This document shows, in pieces, positions 49,517 through 59,900 of a stretch of DNA of 64,000 nt. A model generated the notes under the pieces. It was not told the origin of the DNA, did no database searches, and saw only the letters and a list, made by a program, of their open reading frames with translations. A program made the translations under genes and the position numbers. Source of the stretch: Branchiostoma floridae (lineage: Eukaryota; Chordata; Leptocardii; Amphioxiformes; Branchiostomatidae); contig NC_049990.1 in NCBI RefSeq assembly GCF_000003815.2, forward strand, positions 8,480,449 to 8,544,448. Direction: 5' to 3'. The first letter of the stretch is position 1, and each line of letters opens with the position of its first letter.

Positions 49517-49623
49517 GTCCCAAGATGCACTTCTGTGGGGTCAAGTCCCAGGATGCACTGCTGTGAGGTCAAGTCCCAGAATGCATTGGTGTGATGTCAT
49601 GTCCCAAGATTCATTGCTGGAGG
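49517..49623. repeat. 28-bp minisatellite, nearly four units
   Basis: Units start at 49517, 49545, 49573 and 49601, exactly 28 bp apart. Each begins 'gtccca' and continues with a variant of 'agatgcactgctgtgaggtc'. Inside the presumed TBL1 3' UTR. Confidence 0.9.
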
Positions 49624-51737
49624 ACTGATTTTTTTCCTGCTGCTCACTCGGTCGTGTGTAACTGTCACAAAAAAATTTGTATCCTCAGCAGAAAAGAAAC
49701 TTTGTAACGTACACAGAATCAAGGTGTAAAACACGTTTGTATCTATCTCTTTGCATCTGTAGCACAGACGTTTTCTACTGACAGAGGATTTTGATAAATT
49801 CCGTATGATGAGTACAGTCACTGTTGTGTGTAACTAAGGGGATATACATGTACATGTATCAACCAAGCAGGGGTCCATCTCAATGAAGCAGACACTTACT
49901 TTAGCAGCCACCATTGGCCGGCAAAAGCTCATTTTGCAGTTTAGCTTCTTTGTTAGTGGTAATAGTACCATAACATGGTGACTACATTTGTATATTGTGA
50001 CTAAAAGTTTTCCATGTCTACTGCTTTTAGTAACTACCTTGTCTGTTTTGTTTGTGCCACTGCGTAGCTGCAGATGTCAAACTGCCAGTTTCAAATTTAA
50101 GATAGTGGCCCAGAAAGGGTCATATTGATAGTTGGCAGCTTGTTTGTTAAAGTGATATGTTTGCTTGCCTGTGACTTTTACGTTGAAGGAACTCAACGTT
50201 AAAACCCTGCCCAACTCCCTCCACTTGGATGTATCCTGTGCTGTATGGTCAATCGCAAGACTTGATCTTTAAACAATTTGTATCTATGATTGTCTGGTAA
50301 CGTTGGTATGTACAAAATTGTTCCTGTATGATAGTCCCTAGATATGTACTGATTATATTTCAAAAGAATTGTACAAAGAAGATGCACTGTTAGATTTTTT
50401 AATGTCCAGAGACGTCACTGTAATATTGGGATTGCTATTTTTGGTAGGTAGCTTGCAAGCGTTGTGTCCATAATGCTGGTTGGTCCAGTGTTAGCAATGT
50501 ATTATTATGTCATGTGGTAATCTTTGGTCTCTTTGCTGCAAATTCGCTGCTGGTTTTCTTCTACTGCATGCTCACATGCCACACCACCCCCCTCCCCCAT
50601 GACATTAACACAAAAAGACATTTAAGGTTGACCTGTGTGTCACATTCAGAGTCCACAGAGTATGTTGCACACCCAAGTTGTTGTTTTGACTACTCTACAT
50701 TTATGTAAATGTGTTCAACTAGCCTCTACCAAGCGCCCCAGGTCGCTGGAAAAATGATAGAAATTGGCCAAATAGACAGAAAACACACCAGAGGAGTTGG
50801 TTTGCTACAGAGTACAGTACCAGGGGAGCCTGGTAGATGCTAGTGTTCAACAAGTTATCTTTATTTTTCCTCTATCATTTTCTACATCTCTGTCATCAAA
50901 TTTGAACCAGAAGACTGTGACTCCTAGATGCCTCTGTACTCTCTGTAGTTAAGAAAGCACATTTGTATAATGTAAGCGTAAGTTTTCCAAAACCAACTTG
51001 GGTGGACAACATACCCATCACCTTGCTAGAAATGGACTGTTAGTAGTGTTACCACCTCTCTTTGCAGGCAGCACCTCTGAAAGAATCTTGTTTTGTTCAT
51101 TGACGATGATAAGATTATGTAGTTCACTCACACTGTCTGTTGTAAGTGTGCTGCTGTACATACGAAGCTGTCATGGTCGGGACATCTGATGGATATGGGG
51201 ATCATGTCATATGTTGCTTAAACCAGCATTGGAAGCTGAGCTGAAGTTGTTGAAGCTAATTTTTATTAAACATTTTGTGAGTTCTCTCATGAAAACTGTT
51301 ACCAAAGTAATCTGTTTCATGTGTATACTATTACAAAATTTACTACATTTCTTTCAAAACTTCCATATTTTGAAAATGTGGCAAGATCTCTCAACATTAT
51401 TCTGATTAACATAAAGCAGGTTGATTCACATAAATAAATATCATGCTTATTATTGCCACCTAAAAATGTTGACTTTTCATCGTATGCGCCAGTGATTGAT
51501 AAAAGAATGGTTTGAAAATGCACTTTTCAATTCTGAAACATTTTGTATTAAAAGAAAGCTTGCATTACACTTCAGCTCAGCTTGCAGTGTGGACTCCTAA
51601 CCCTGGTTGTTGTTTTGATTCAAGGTGCTTTTTTGCTTCTGAGTTGCTGGCCTGTGCAGTGTCTAATTCAGCGTACTTTCTGACTGAAGAATCCTACCTC
51701 TGAACCTGTAGCTTTCGTGATTTAAAACCCAGTCTGG

Positions 51738-51743
51738 AATAAA
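51738..51743 (+). other. Candidate polyadenylation signal of TBL1
   Basis: AATAAA, followed by an A run and T/G-rich sequence. It is the last clear signal before the repeat-rich gap between TBL1 and MRNIP. Confidence 0.4.
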
Positions 51744-51827
51744 AAAATTGCTATATTTTGATATGACGGAACTGGTGTTTGCAATTTCTCCTTGTGTTTG
51801 AAGCACCACACAAGCATTTAGTTCAGT

Positions 51828-52160
51828 TAAATCTAGCACACAGATAAAGTAAGGGTACCATACACACGTATATCTAGTTTCATATAAATATAGTACACTT
51901 AGCGTTTAGGTATACATGTACTAGTATAGGTACATTTAGTATATACCCTAGTAAAGTAGCATACCCAGACTATAGGGACATTTGGTATTTAATTTATATG
52001 TACACCAACTCCAGCATCTAGTTTTAGGTAAACCTAGCATACACAGACTAGCATTTAGACACGTCATGAGTCTACTATCTATCATAAGGTAAATTTAGCT
52101 TATTCATTTAGCTTTAGGTAAATATAGCCTTCACAGACTAGCATGTAATACTCCAGTTTT
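51828..52160. repeat. Degenerate AT-rich tandem repeat
   Basis: Loose repetition of phrases such as 'ctagttttaggtaaa', 'tagcatacacagactagcat' and 'tttaggtaaatatagc'. Unit length varies, at roughly 50-70 bp. No coding potential. Confidence 0.65.
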
Positions 52161-52507
52161 CCAGTAAGTTACATTCTAACTTTTCCTGTACAAGATAGGT
52201 ACAGAACAGCTTTCTGTAGTACATACGCATGCATGTAGTATCAGGGATATGTTGTCTCAACCATTATTATTGGCACCACTGTGTCATGTAGTAAAGAATA
52301 CATGACAAATCAGAAAACTAATCCCAGTGAGATTTCATGTATATATCGACATAGAAACAACATATTCAGGTGAAACAGACACTAACATCCGAAAACCATG
52401 GGATGACAGTTGTCGCATGCAGTTGTGAGGACCGTGTTGACTGAGAACAGCTACGGCTGTTACACGATCGATTGGTACACTATCTCTACACTATCATTAT
52501 CTTGAAA

Positions 52508-52675
52508 ATGAGTGCCGCCTGCAACATGCTGACAACTCGTCCATTGTGTTGGACGCATCTTGCAGCATTAGCCAGTGGAGGCACAGTGTTTGCTGTAGTC
52601 TTCTACTGTTCGGGGCTACTGTTCTCATTGGTGTTGCCAGGTGTACTGCTCTTTGGGCAGAAACAAGCAGGCTGA
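52508..52675 (+). CDS. Small hydrophobic ORF, uncertain
   Basis: 55 codons from an ATG in moderate context to TGA at 52673. The middle is a long run of small and hydrophobic residues (about 19-48, including 'GTVFAVVFYCSGLLFSLVLP'), enough for one membrane span or a tight hairpin. A strong donor, CA|GTAAGT, follows at about 52690. It lies between the TBL1 and MRNIP 3' ends. I recognise no family. It could be a small membrane protein, an exon of an unseen gene or chance. Confidence 0.2.
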   Translation: MSAACNMLTTRPLCWTHLAALASGGTVFAVVFYCSGLLFSLVLPGVLLFGQKQAG

Positions 52676-53090
52676 AATTCAGCTTCAGTAAGTACTGTTA
52701 GTGAGCAATTTTTTTGTATTTATGGTTCGTTCCATGAATTTACAATGAAAATGAGTTTGATACCGTTGGAAAGGGAATTATACATGCTTTCTATGGATAT
52801 ATATATACATTGATATTGATGCTGAAACAACCAAAAAATGATCTGCCAAAGTTGATATTCCAAACTTTTTGTGACAAATTTGTTTAGGCAAAAGCAAGTC
52901 AATTTGATGGTAAACATCAGCGATGGACAACATAGGAAAATATGTCGTAAACTATTGCTTCTATCGCAACATGTTCTAAATTTATATATCAAGAAACAAG
53001 AATCAATGCAGATTTCTTTTTGTCACAGAAACGCTCATTCCATTTGGTAATTTTATAGGAATAAAAGACTTGTTGGTTGCAATAGTATGT

Positions 53091-53096
53091 TTTATT
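53091..53096 (-). other. Candidate polyadenylation signal of MRNIP
   Basis: TTTATT on the plus strand reads AATAAA on the minus strand, about 175 bp past the MRNIP stop codon. Confidence 0.5.
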
Positions 53097-53271
53097 GATT
53101 CAATTCCTGTTACAAGGTTAATAGTCTCTAAATATGAAAATCCAGGCATCTTGTTTTCTTTCTCCGACACCTTTTTTCCCACTCTCACAGAAGATTTGGA
53201 GTCTGCAGAGGATGCCAGCCATACACTTTCTGTGGCGTTATCAACAATCATCTATTTCTCATTTATCTGTG

Positions 53272-54207
53272 TCACAGATCCCAAACATCCTCTCCAAGCA
53301 CATCATCCAGGTCTTCTCCTGTACAGAACCCAGCTGTCCTCAGCACCGACACCTCCCCACCGTTCTGTGTATCATCCATCATCCTGGTCTTCACTTCATC
53401 CTGGGGGTCACAGGCAGGCTTTGCTATTGGCTGATTGCATCTTTGAAGGGCGGGGTCATCACCATGGCAACCCAATACCCCTTGCAAACCCCTGCTATGT
53501 TGTCCTATTTGACAGTCTTCCATTCCAGTATATTGTGTGCTCGAAGTTTCAAGTTTGGAGCTATCATTTGCCCTGTAGGTGGAGTTATTACCATAGTTCT
53601 CTACATGTTCAGTCTCATCATCATCGTCCGTGTCAACTTCTGCATCAGCTGGCTGGCTGGTGAACTTGCTCCACCGTGAATTTGACACTGAACTTGAGGG
53701 CAATGACCCCTGCCCTTGTCCAATCAAGCGTGGCTTTCGTTTGTCCACTTTTTTCTTGTTGTTCCAACTCTCTTCCTCTCCAAGCTGTTTAACTTCCTTG
53801 CTTTCCTCAACTTTTGTTTTCAGAGTTTCTGGTAGTGCTACTCTGGAGGGTGTGATGCTAGTTGTCTGTAAGTGTTGCCATGTTGGGTGTCCTGTGGTTT
53901 GTGGTTGGGTGTTTTCCTCTGTGAAGTCCTGATGTTGTCTTTTGTATGTCACCTTTGTAGTATCTAACTGCTGTATGTACCATGATGATGACTGTATCTC
54001 TTGCCATGCTGGCTGTGCAGTACCCTGAGATTTTGTGTTGCTCTCTAGGAAGCCTTGATTTTCATCTTTGTACCATGAGTCATGTGAAGCGTTATTGGAA
54101 TAACCTCTTTGTTCCTGAAACATTGGAGAACTCTCTTCTTCAGTTGTAGGTTGTCTCCAGGCTGTCTGGACAAGTGATGGCCTAGCAGATACATCAGGAA
54201 CCACACC
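53272..54207 (-). CDS. MRNIP: MRNIP coding exon 5 (terminal)
   Basis: Codons 163-473, then TGA at 53272-53274. Polar and low-complexity, with Q/T/S-rich stretches. Carries 'SNSRWSKFTSQPADAEVD', the second R/K-W-x-K-F motif, an acidic run (DTDDDDETE) and the ending 'FCTGEDLDDVLGEDVWDL'. Human MRNIP ends in a similar TGED-x-DDD motif. Acceptor TTCAG at 54208. Confidence 0.9.
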   Translation of the reverse strand, partial: GVVPDVSARPSLVQTAWRQPTTEEESSPMFQEQRGYSNNASHDSWYKDENQGFLESNTKSQGTAQPAWQEIQSSSWYIQQLDTTKVTYKRQHQDFTEENTQPQTTGHPTWQHLQTTSITPSRVALPETLKTKVEESKEVKQLGEEESWNNKKKVDKRKPRLIGQGQGSLPSSSVSNSRWSKFTSQPADAEVDTDDDDETEHVENYGNNSTYRANDSSKLETSSTQYTGMEDCQIGQHSRGLQGVLGCHGDDPALQRCNQPIAKPACDPQDEVKTRMMDDTQNGGEVSVLRTAGFCTGEDLDDVLGEDVWDL

Positions 54208-56111
54208 CTGAAAACAAGAAGAAAACCATCTCCTTTTCATTCTCTATTTGAATTGTAACAATTCTTACTATAACATTTATTTTCAATGCTTGTAAACAGT
54301 AATTCTATACAATTAGTATACTAAAAGAAATTAATAAATCATTTTTAAATTATTATTTCAAGATGCTATATTGCAGGCATTCAGTTTTATTCATTTATTT
54401 CATTTATTAAAAACAAAGTTGGTATCTATCACAAAATGGCTATATACATATACATATACATTTTTTAAATTTACTTTTCAGACTTCACAGTACTCTTCTA
54501 CACTGAAACCCATCATAAAGGTAACTGTACTAAGTGTAAGGAGGTAGCTTACATCGTATCAGTTATAAAATGGGTAGGAAATACTAGGATACCTCACAGC
54601 GCTGTCTTTTGCCTTGTCTGTCATTCGATCTTTCTCCTTGTCTTTTCCCTTTCCCTTTTTTCTGTTGGAATGTGTTCTTGTCGGTTGTGAACTGTGTGTC
54701 TTCAGGGTCAGAAGGATCCTTGTCATCTGTCCTGTCTGAGGCGGCCACAAACTTCTCCCATTTACTGGACTTCTGCCCATGATCTGGGTAGCTACACTAG
54801 AGGGAGAAAAAGAAACACAAATTTAGATGCTGGAACAAAGTTTTGGGCAGAGTTGGACAAATTATCTCAAATTTATTGGACATTTTGTAACATGAAGTTA
54901 TTTTCATTTGCCTGAACCTACTTTTCACCTGCTCGAAATATATTGATATTTAGTGAACTCATTCCCATGAATTTGGAATTGCTGTTAAGAATCTTTTTTG
55001 TTGTTGTTCAGTTCAAATGTAATGTTATGTGTTTTAGCTATGCACAATTTAGTCATAGAAAGGTCGCACTTGCAGATCAAAACACCATGACAAGATATAT
55101 CCCACCTGAGGATCTGTAGCATCTTCAGCATCTGGCTGCCACTCAGGATCCTGTTCTGAAACATCAGTGTCCTCACATGTAGGCGGTGCGCTGTCCATGG
55201 TGGCTCTCAGCATGTTGAGTTTCTGTACATGTCTCCTACAGTCTGCTCCAGATCCTCGCCCATATTCCTGGTGAAGATATGATGAAAGGATACCCCAAAC
55301 TATATCAATTAATAAACTGCCAAACCAGATATATCCGGCACACATGTACATGTCCTGTGTGCCGCACCCGGATATATCCGTGATAGCGTATTCCCCTGAA
55401 GTAGCAACTTTGCGCGCGCGTAGTGCACAAACCCCGGAAGTTAGGGACTTCGGCCTTGTTCGGGGGGTTCTTTTTGGAGGTCAGCAGCCAACCCTGGTAC
55501 TGCTAGCATTTTATAGTGCTGAAACTCTGGCAGTTTAAGGGTTACGGAAAACCTTCCACATAGTAAAGTTAGAACATAAGCATGATAAGGACAGATTATG
55601 AAACAAAAGAAAAAAATCCTGGCAAGGAAGATTTTTTGTGATATCTTTTAGAAAAACAAACTTCCTTCGATATATTTTCCAACTGTTGTGTGTCATCTCA
55701 CAAGGAGATTTATAGAGAGGTCACTGGCACTACATTACAGCACACTGCCAAGAATGCTGGCACTCGTGGATCACGGACGCCACCTAGCAGGATAGGATCA
55801 AAGTGCAGCGTTCGGGGGAAATATAACTTGTTCTTTTGAGTTAGAGTTACGTTAGTCCGTAGCGATATGTAGCGTTATCTTACCTTTCTGACAGACTGCT
55901 TTGCACCACACAGCTTGCAGTTCCACTTGTTACTCTTTTTGACCTGTTAAAGGGTTCAAATGAGACAATTTTAGCAAAACGGGCCAACTCTTCAAACTAA
56001 AACATGGATTTTTATCGATGACCCCTGCATAGATCTATCGTTCATACGAACCTGGTGGACTTGGAATGTCTCACAAGAAAAGCACCGTAGAACGTGAAAC
56101 TCTTGCACCAT
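53272..56111 (-). CDS. MRNIP: MRN complex-interacting protein, whole gene
   Basis: Five exons, all joined in phase 0, give 473 codons (the human protein has about 343). An N-terminal zinc-ribbon-like pair, C10/C13 and C29/C32, is followed by the strongly conserved 'YGRGSGADCRRHVQKLN' (residues 42-58). Two 'S-K/R-W-x-K-F' motifs and the acidic 'TGEDLDD' tail match the human protein in order. Known role: MRNIP binds the MRE11-RAD50-NBS1 complex, promotes ATM signalling after DNA damage and limits MRE11 action at stalled forks. The long disordered middle is expanded here. Tail-to-tail with TBL1 and head-to-head with PTER. Confidence 0.92.
54208..54592 (-). other. MRNIP intron 4 (385 bp)
   Basis: GT-AG on the minus strand, AT-rich, no insertion recognised. 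Confidence 0.8.
54593..54796 (-). CDS. MRNIP: MRNIP coding exon 4
   Basis: Codons 95-162, starting CSYPDHGQKSSKWEKFVAAS and ending with a basic 'KKGKGKRQGERSNDRQGKR' run that may act in nuclear localisation. The acceptor CTCTAG was chosen because it alone keeps the frame open after exon 3. Donor GTATCC at 54592. Confidence 0.85.
54797..55105 (-). other. MRNIP intron 3 (309 bp)
   Basis: GT-AG on the minus strand. No insertion recognised. Confidence 0.8.
55106..55267 (-). CDS. MRNIP: MRNIP coding exon 3
   Basis: Codons 41-94, EYGRGSGADCRRHVQKLN, then an acidic stretch ending 'EDATDPQ'. The first part is the most conserved block of the family. Acceptor ACCAG at 55268, donor GTGGGA at 55105, phase 0 at both ends. 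Confidence 0.94.
55268..55883 (-). other. MRNIP intron 2 (616 bp)
   Basis: GT-AG on the minus strand. Contains a CpG-rich piece at about 55360-55470, with no recognised element. Confidence 0.7.
55884..55943 (-). CDS. MRNIP: MRNIP coding exon 2
   Basis: Codons 21-40, VKKSNKWNCKLCGAKQSVRK, with the second CxxC of the zinc ribbon. Acceptor AACAG at 55944, donor GTAAGA at 55883, phase 0 at both ends. Confidence 0.93.
56052..56111 (-). CDS. MRNIP: MRNIP coding exon 1
   Basis: Codons 1-20, MVQEFHVLRCFSCETFQVHQ, with the first CxxC. The start codon sits in an AAGATGGT context that also resembles a YY1 site. Donor GTTCGT at 56051, phase 0. Confidence 0.9.
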
Positions 56112-56919
56112 CTTGCAAAGCAGTTGTGTAACGTTACCGAAACTCCCATGTAGTCGTGAAAAAACCTTGAAAGTTGAAAAGTGGGTAGCGACCAAGCTAG
56201 CACTCAAAAAAAGCGCGGGCGACTGTAACCTTTAAACTTTTGCACCGCAAGGAAACGATGGAAACTTGTAAAAGATCCCTAAATTGATTATATGTTGACC
56301 TATTAGATATAATGACTATTTAGCAAATTTTATAAAATGAATGTATAATTCAATGTAAGATACTCAAGATTGGATTGGAGAAAACGAGGACAAAAACATC
56401 GTTTATATGTTATATTGCTGGGTTTCGCTGCGTTGGAAAAGTTGAAGTGTTTCTGACTGAATCCGCTAGTCGTCGCTTTTTATCCACCTGACGGAGCAAC
56501 TTTTCCTGCACTTTTCATCACCGGGGAACCAGCCGCACAAACAGCTCATCGCACAAATTCATCACTATTACTGATGTGGCGTCCTTCTTGGGAGAAATGA
56601 ACTAGCTTTCAAAGGGCTATATAAAAACGCAATGCTTGTCATGACAAAAGAACTATGATATGATTTACCAAACTCACGTTTCCAAACCACTTGCACTTGT
56701 ACTGTTCTAATTGCTAGGCTTTAGATTGAGCAAAATATCAAACTGATACGGGTTAATGTTTGAAGACAGATTGGCAATTTTGCAAAGAGAAACCCCACAT
56801 TGTAGAGTCTACCCTTCACAGACTTATATGGGTCAGGGGTAACATCGTCGCTTCCGGTATAAATAAAACAGAGTCAGACAGAAAAGCATACTAGTTCGAA
56901 CTCCACCACCTGGTGCGGC
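56112..56919. promoter_or_regulatory. MRNIP-PTER head-to-head promoter region
   Basis: 808 bp separate the two divergent start codons. On the PTER side, CTTCCGGT (ETS-like, 56851-56858) adjoins a TATAAATA box (56858-56865), about 55 bp before the PTER ATG. That spacing would place transcription start near 56890. No clear TATA is seen on the MRNIP side. Shared regulation is inferred only from geometry. Confidence 0.5.
56858..56865 (+). promoter_or_regulatory. Candidate TATA box of PTER
   Basis: TATAAATA directly follows an ETS-like CTTCCGGT, 55 bp upstream of the PTER start codon. Position is plausible for a TATA box with a short 5' UTR. Confidence 0.5.
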
Positions 56920-56953
56920 ATGGCGGCAGACTTGAAAGGAAAGGTGCTTACAG
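56920..56953 (+). CDS. PTER: PTER coding exon 1
   Basis: Codons 1-11 plus one base, [11 protein letters not shown]. Human PTER begins similarly with '...LSGKVQTVLG'. Donor GTAAGA at 56954, phase 1. Confidence 0.88.
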
Positions 56954-59900
56954 GTAAGACGCATTGCACGACAGGTACGGTCTTAGGTCTAAGAGAGGAG
57001 GAAATGCTGTGCAGAAGTTCAAGTAATAGCTCATGATCACATAAACAGAAAGCGGCAACCTTTGGACCCGTGCAATGGCCCACAAACGTTCATGTTGGTT
57101 TCCCGTACGGTGTGCTTCAAATGGTTTAAGACTTAACTACCATTTTGATCATCTACATCGGTGGTCACCATTTCAACTACATGTAGTTATTCAACCCTGG
57201 AATTGAATAGTCTTTAATGTTTTGTAGATTAGCCTGATTTAATCGCGCTTCTCAGGCCCGTCGTAATTGCCGCGGGGAGGAGTCTACAAGCTCCGGATAG
57301 CGGAGTTTGCGTTACACAGACTATTTGTAGATCAAATTATTTCATTTCTGCTCTGAAGTGACAAGTGGCCATGAGGGGGCGTGGTAAATTGTTGGTGACC
57401 TTCGCGCGAAATTTTCACGGTTTGGGAAGCCATTCGAGCGTGAAACCAGTCATGAAAAACAAACACACACATACAACGGGTGTCTGCCTTTTCGTTTGCA
57501 TTTTACAACTTTTCTGCCATTCTTGAGTTTGCTAGCGACAATTCATTTATCAATGATTTCATCAATAGCTACACTTTTTTTTTTCACAACGTGCATTTTT
57601 CATTACCTTCGGTGAAAAGTATTTATCGTCTTGGTCTCTCACACGCTGTATCGCACTGGCCTGGGCCTAAGGTTGACCCCGGTGGTGACAAAATGGTGTA
57701 ACTGGAGGCATGCAGGCAGGTTGGCCTGGATCCAAAGTTGTTGCCAGAGAAAGGCAGAAATGTATGCACAGAATTAGCGTGAAATTAACCATAATGAATA
57801 AATCAAGAAATCCAAAAACACGGAATATTTTGTGGAGGAATGGGATCATTTATTTCATCCCGTCTATTTCGTTGTTCACGTTAATAAATGTGTAAACATA
57901 GGCATTCCTTCACTTATCATCCATTCACTTTTCTAGTCCTAGGTCCCGTAGCCCCGTCCGACCTGGGGCGTACCCTGACCCATGAACACCTGATGTGTGA
58001 CACCTTACCGATCCGAGCAGACATCCCCTGTCCTCCCTTCCTCCCTCACATGAACGACCTGCCCTTCACCATGGACAACCTGGGCTTCATCAGACAATAC
58101 CCGTGAGTTTTTGGCGACGCCTCAGGGGTTGAGCCGTTAGTACTGCGATTTAGTTGACAAATATTCCTTACATCTCACACAATCCCTAGGGAATTCGTTT
58201 TTAGACTAGTGGGTAGCTCGAGGCAAACCATGAACACCATTACCATGGTAATGATTTATTTGCCCATAGTGCCCTGTATCTCCCAGCAAGCAATAGGTGC
58301 GGAATATATCCGTGAAAATATCTATGCAGGCACATTTACGTCATCTCCAAGCAGACGCTAAGAAGAAGTTTATTCCATTCAACAACTAGAATGAAACATC
58401 ATTCTAATGGAACATATCACCATGTTTTAATTTATTGACGATCAAGTTGAACAGCCATGGGATACAGGTGTTTGTTTTTTTCTTACAGAAACAAGTTTTT
58501 AGAAAAAAATTAAGCTACAGTCTATTTTTTTAAACAGGTGGAGCTACCGGGCAAACGCAACTTTCTATGGGGAGGAACAACACATCATAGAAGAGCTGAA
58601 GTTCTTCAAGCAACATGGAGGTGGCTCCATTGTGGAATGTACCACTCTGGGTCTGAGGAGGGATGTGAAGATGCTCAAGAAGATGTCAGAGGAATCAGGA
58701 GTTAACATCATTGCTGGGGCTGGTATTCTAGAATAGTCCATCAAAACTACATAGCACTCAGAGCATGAACATTGTGCTGGTCCAAGACATAGCATAATTA
58801 TACACAATATCTTCATCCTGGCGTTTTAGTTTGTATTTTGGTTGGAACTGCAATTCTTAAAGAATTCCATTCGTCCAGATGTATCAACTTGTTGTTGTAC
58901 ATAACAAATACAAATTTGCCTAAGTCTCAGGCACTAATCCTGAAACCTATGCAAGTAAAGGAGCCCAGCACACTTTAAATATTGAGCAGAATAGGGGTGA
59001 CTGTGTGAGCAGTAGTGAAGCCACATTGCACTACCTACTTGAAAAGTATTATGCTTCTCCTGAGTTGAGAATGACTACTTCACCTTCACCTTCACAGGCT
59101 ACTATGTGGACTCCTCCCTGCCACCAGAGGTCCACAGTGCCAGTCAGGAGGACCTGGTGTCTACCATGGTCTGTGACGTCACCCAGGGGGCTGATGGGAC
59201 TGACGTCAGGTGTGGGGTGATTGGAGAAATTGGAACATGCTGGCCAATAACAGGTGTGCGTACCTGTGTGATCACTTCTAGAGTAATAGTTTAATGCTCT
59301 GCCTAGAAAGAAAGGACACTTCTCCATCAGATCAGTATTATGCTAAGCTGTAATTGCTGTCCAAAATACACATGTGCAGGGCTTCTAAATCTGGTGAAAA
59401 TCAATTCATAACTCTCGAGTTACAGCAGACACTGGTAAAACAGTTTTAATGGCCAAACACAAAAAAATCTGTCAACCTTTATCAACCAGATGCCATGATG
59501 ACTCTTTCATAACCACCATGTTTTTGACAATTCTGCATGCTTCTGTTAAAAGGGTTCCAAAGCATCAATGATCTCCATAATGTAATTTGCCCTCAAGACT
59601 GTTTACAGTAGGTCAGGGTAAGCTGAGCTGTAAATGTTGACTTTCTTTCTCCTGTTGCTACATATCATATAAAGACACCACAGGCTAACTGCTGAAGCTC
59701 AGAGTGAGCTTAAATCTCCTGCGTTTCCCCTGTAGCTACAAAAAAGGAGACCCTCCAGACTGCAGCTGTAGCTCAGAGTGAGCTGGGCTGTAAATGGTCT
59801 CCTGTGTCTCCCCTGTAGCTACAGAGAAGAAGACCCTCCAAGTCCAGATGCAGCTATAGCATAGAGTGAGCTGGGCTGTAAATGGTCTCCTATCCCCTGT

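Larger units (their letters stand above)
48321..51760 (+). other. Probable TBL1 3' UTR
   Basis: No coding exon follows the stop codon. AATAAA signals occur near 51435 and at 51738 (within 'ggaataaaaaaattg'). A 3' UTR of about 3.4 kb would fit the family, whose vertebrate members have long 3' UTRs. The end is inferred. The stretch includes a 28-bp minisatellite (49517-49623). Confidence 0.5.

Noticed and set aside
49517-49623. CRISPR-like array
   Set aside because: The units are directly adjacent without unique spacers, and the genome is animal.
53070-53679. Long plus-strand frames opposite MRNIP exon 5
   Set aside because: They are shadows of the minus-strand MRNIP coding sequence, which has conserved motifs and correct splicing.
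59736-59818. Functional extra PTER exon
   Set aside because: No donor ends the copy before its in-frame TAG, so it cannot be a coding cassette. It is treated as a duplicated acceptor region.
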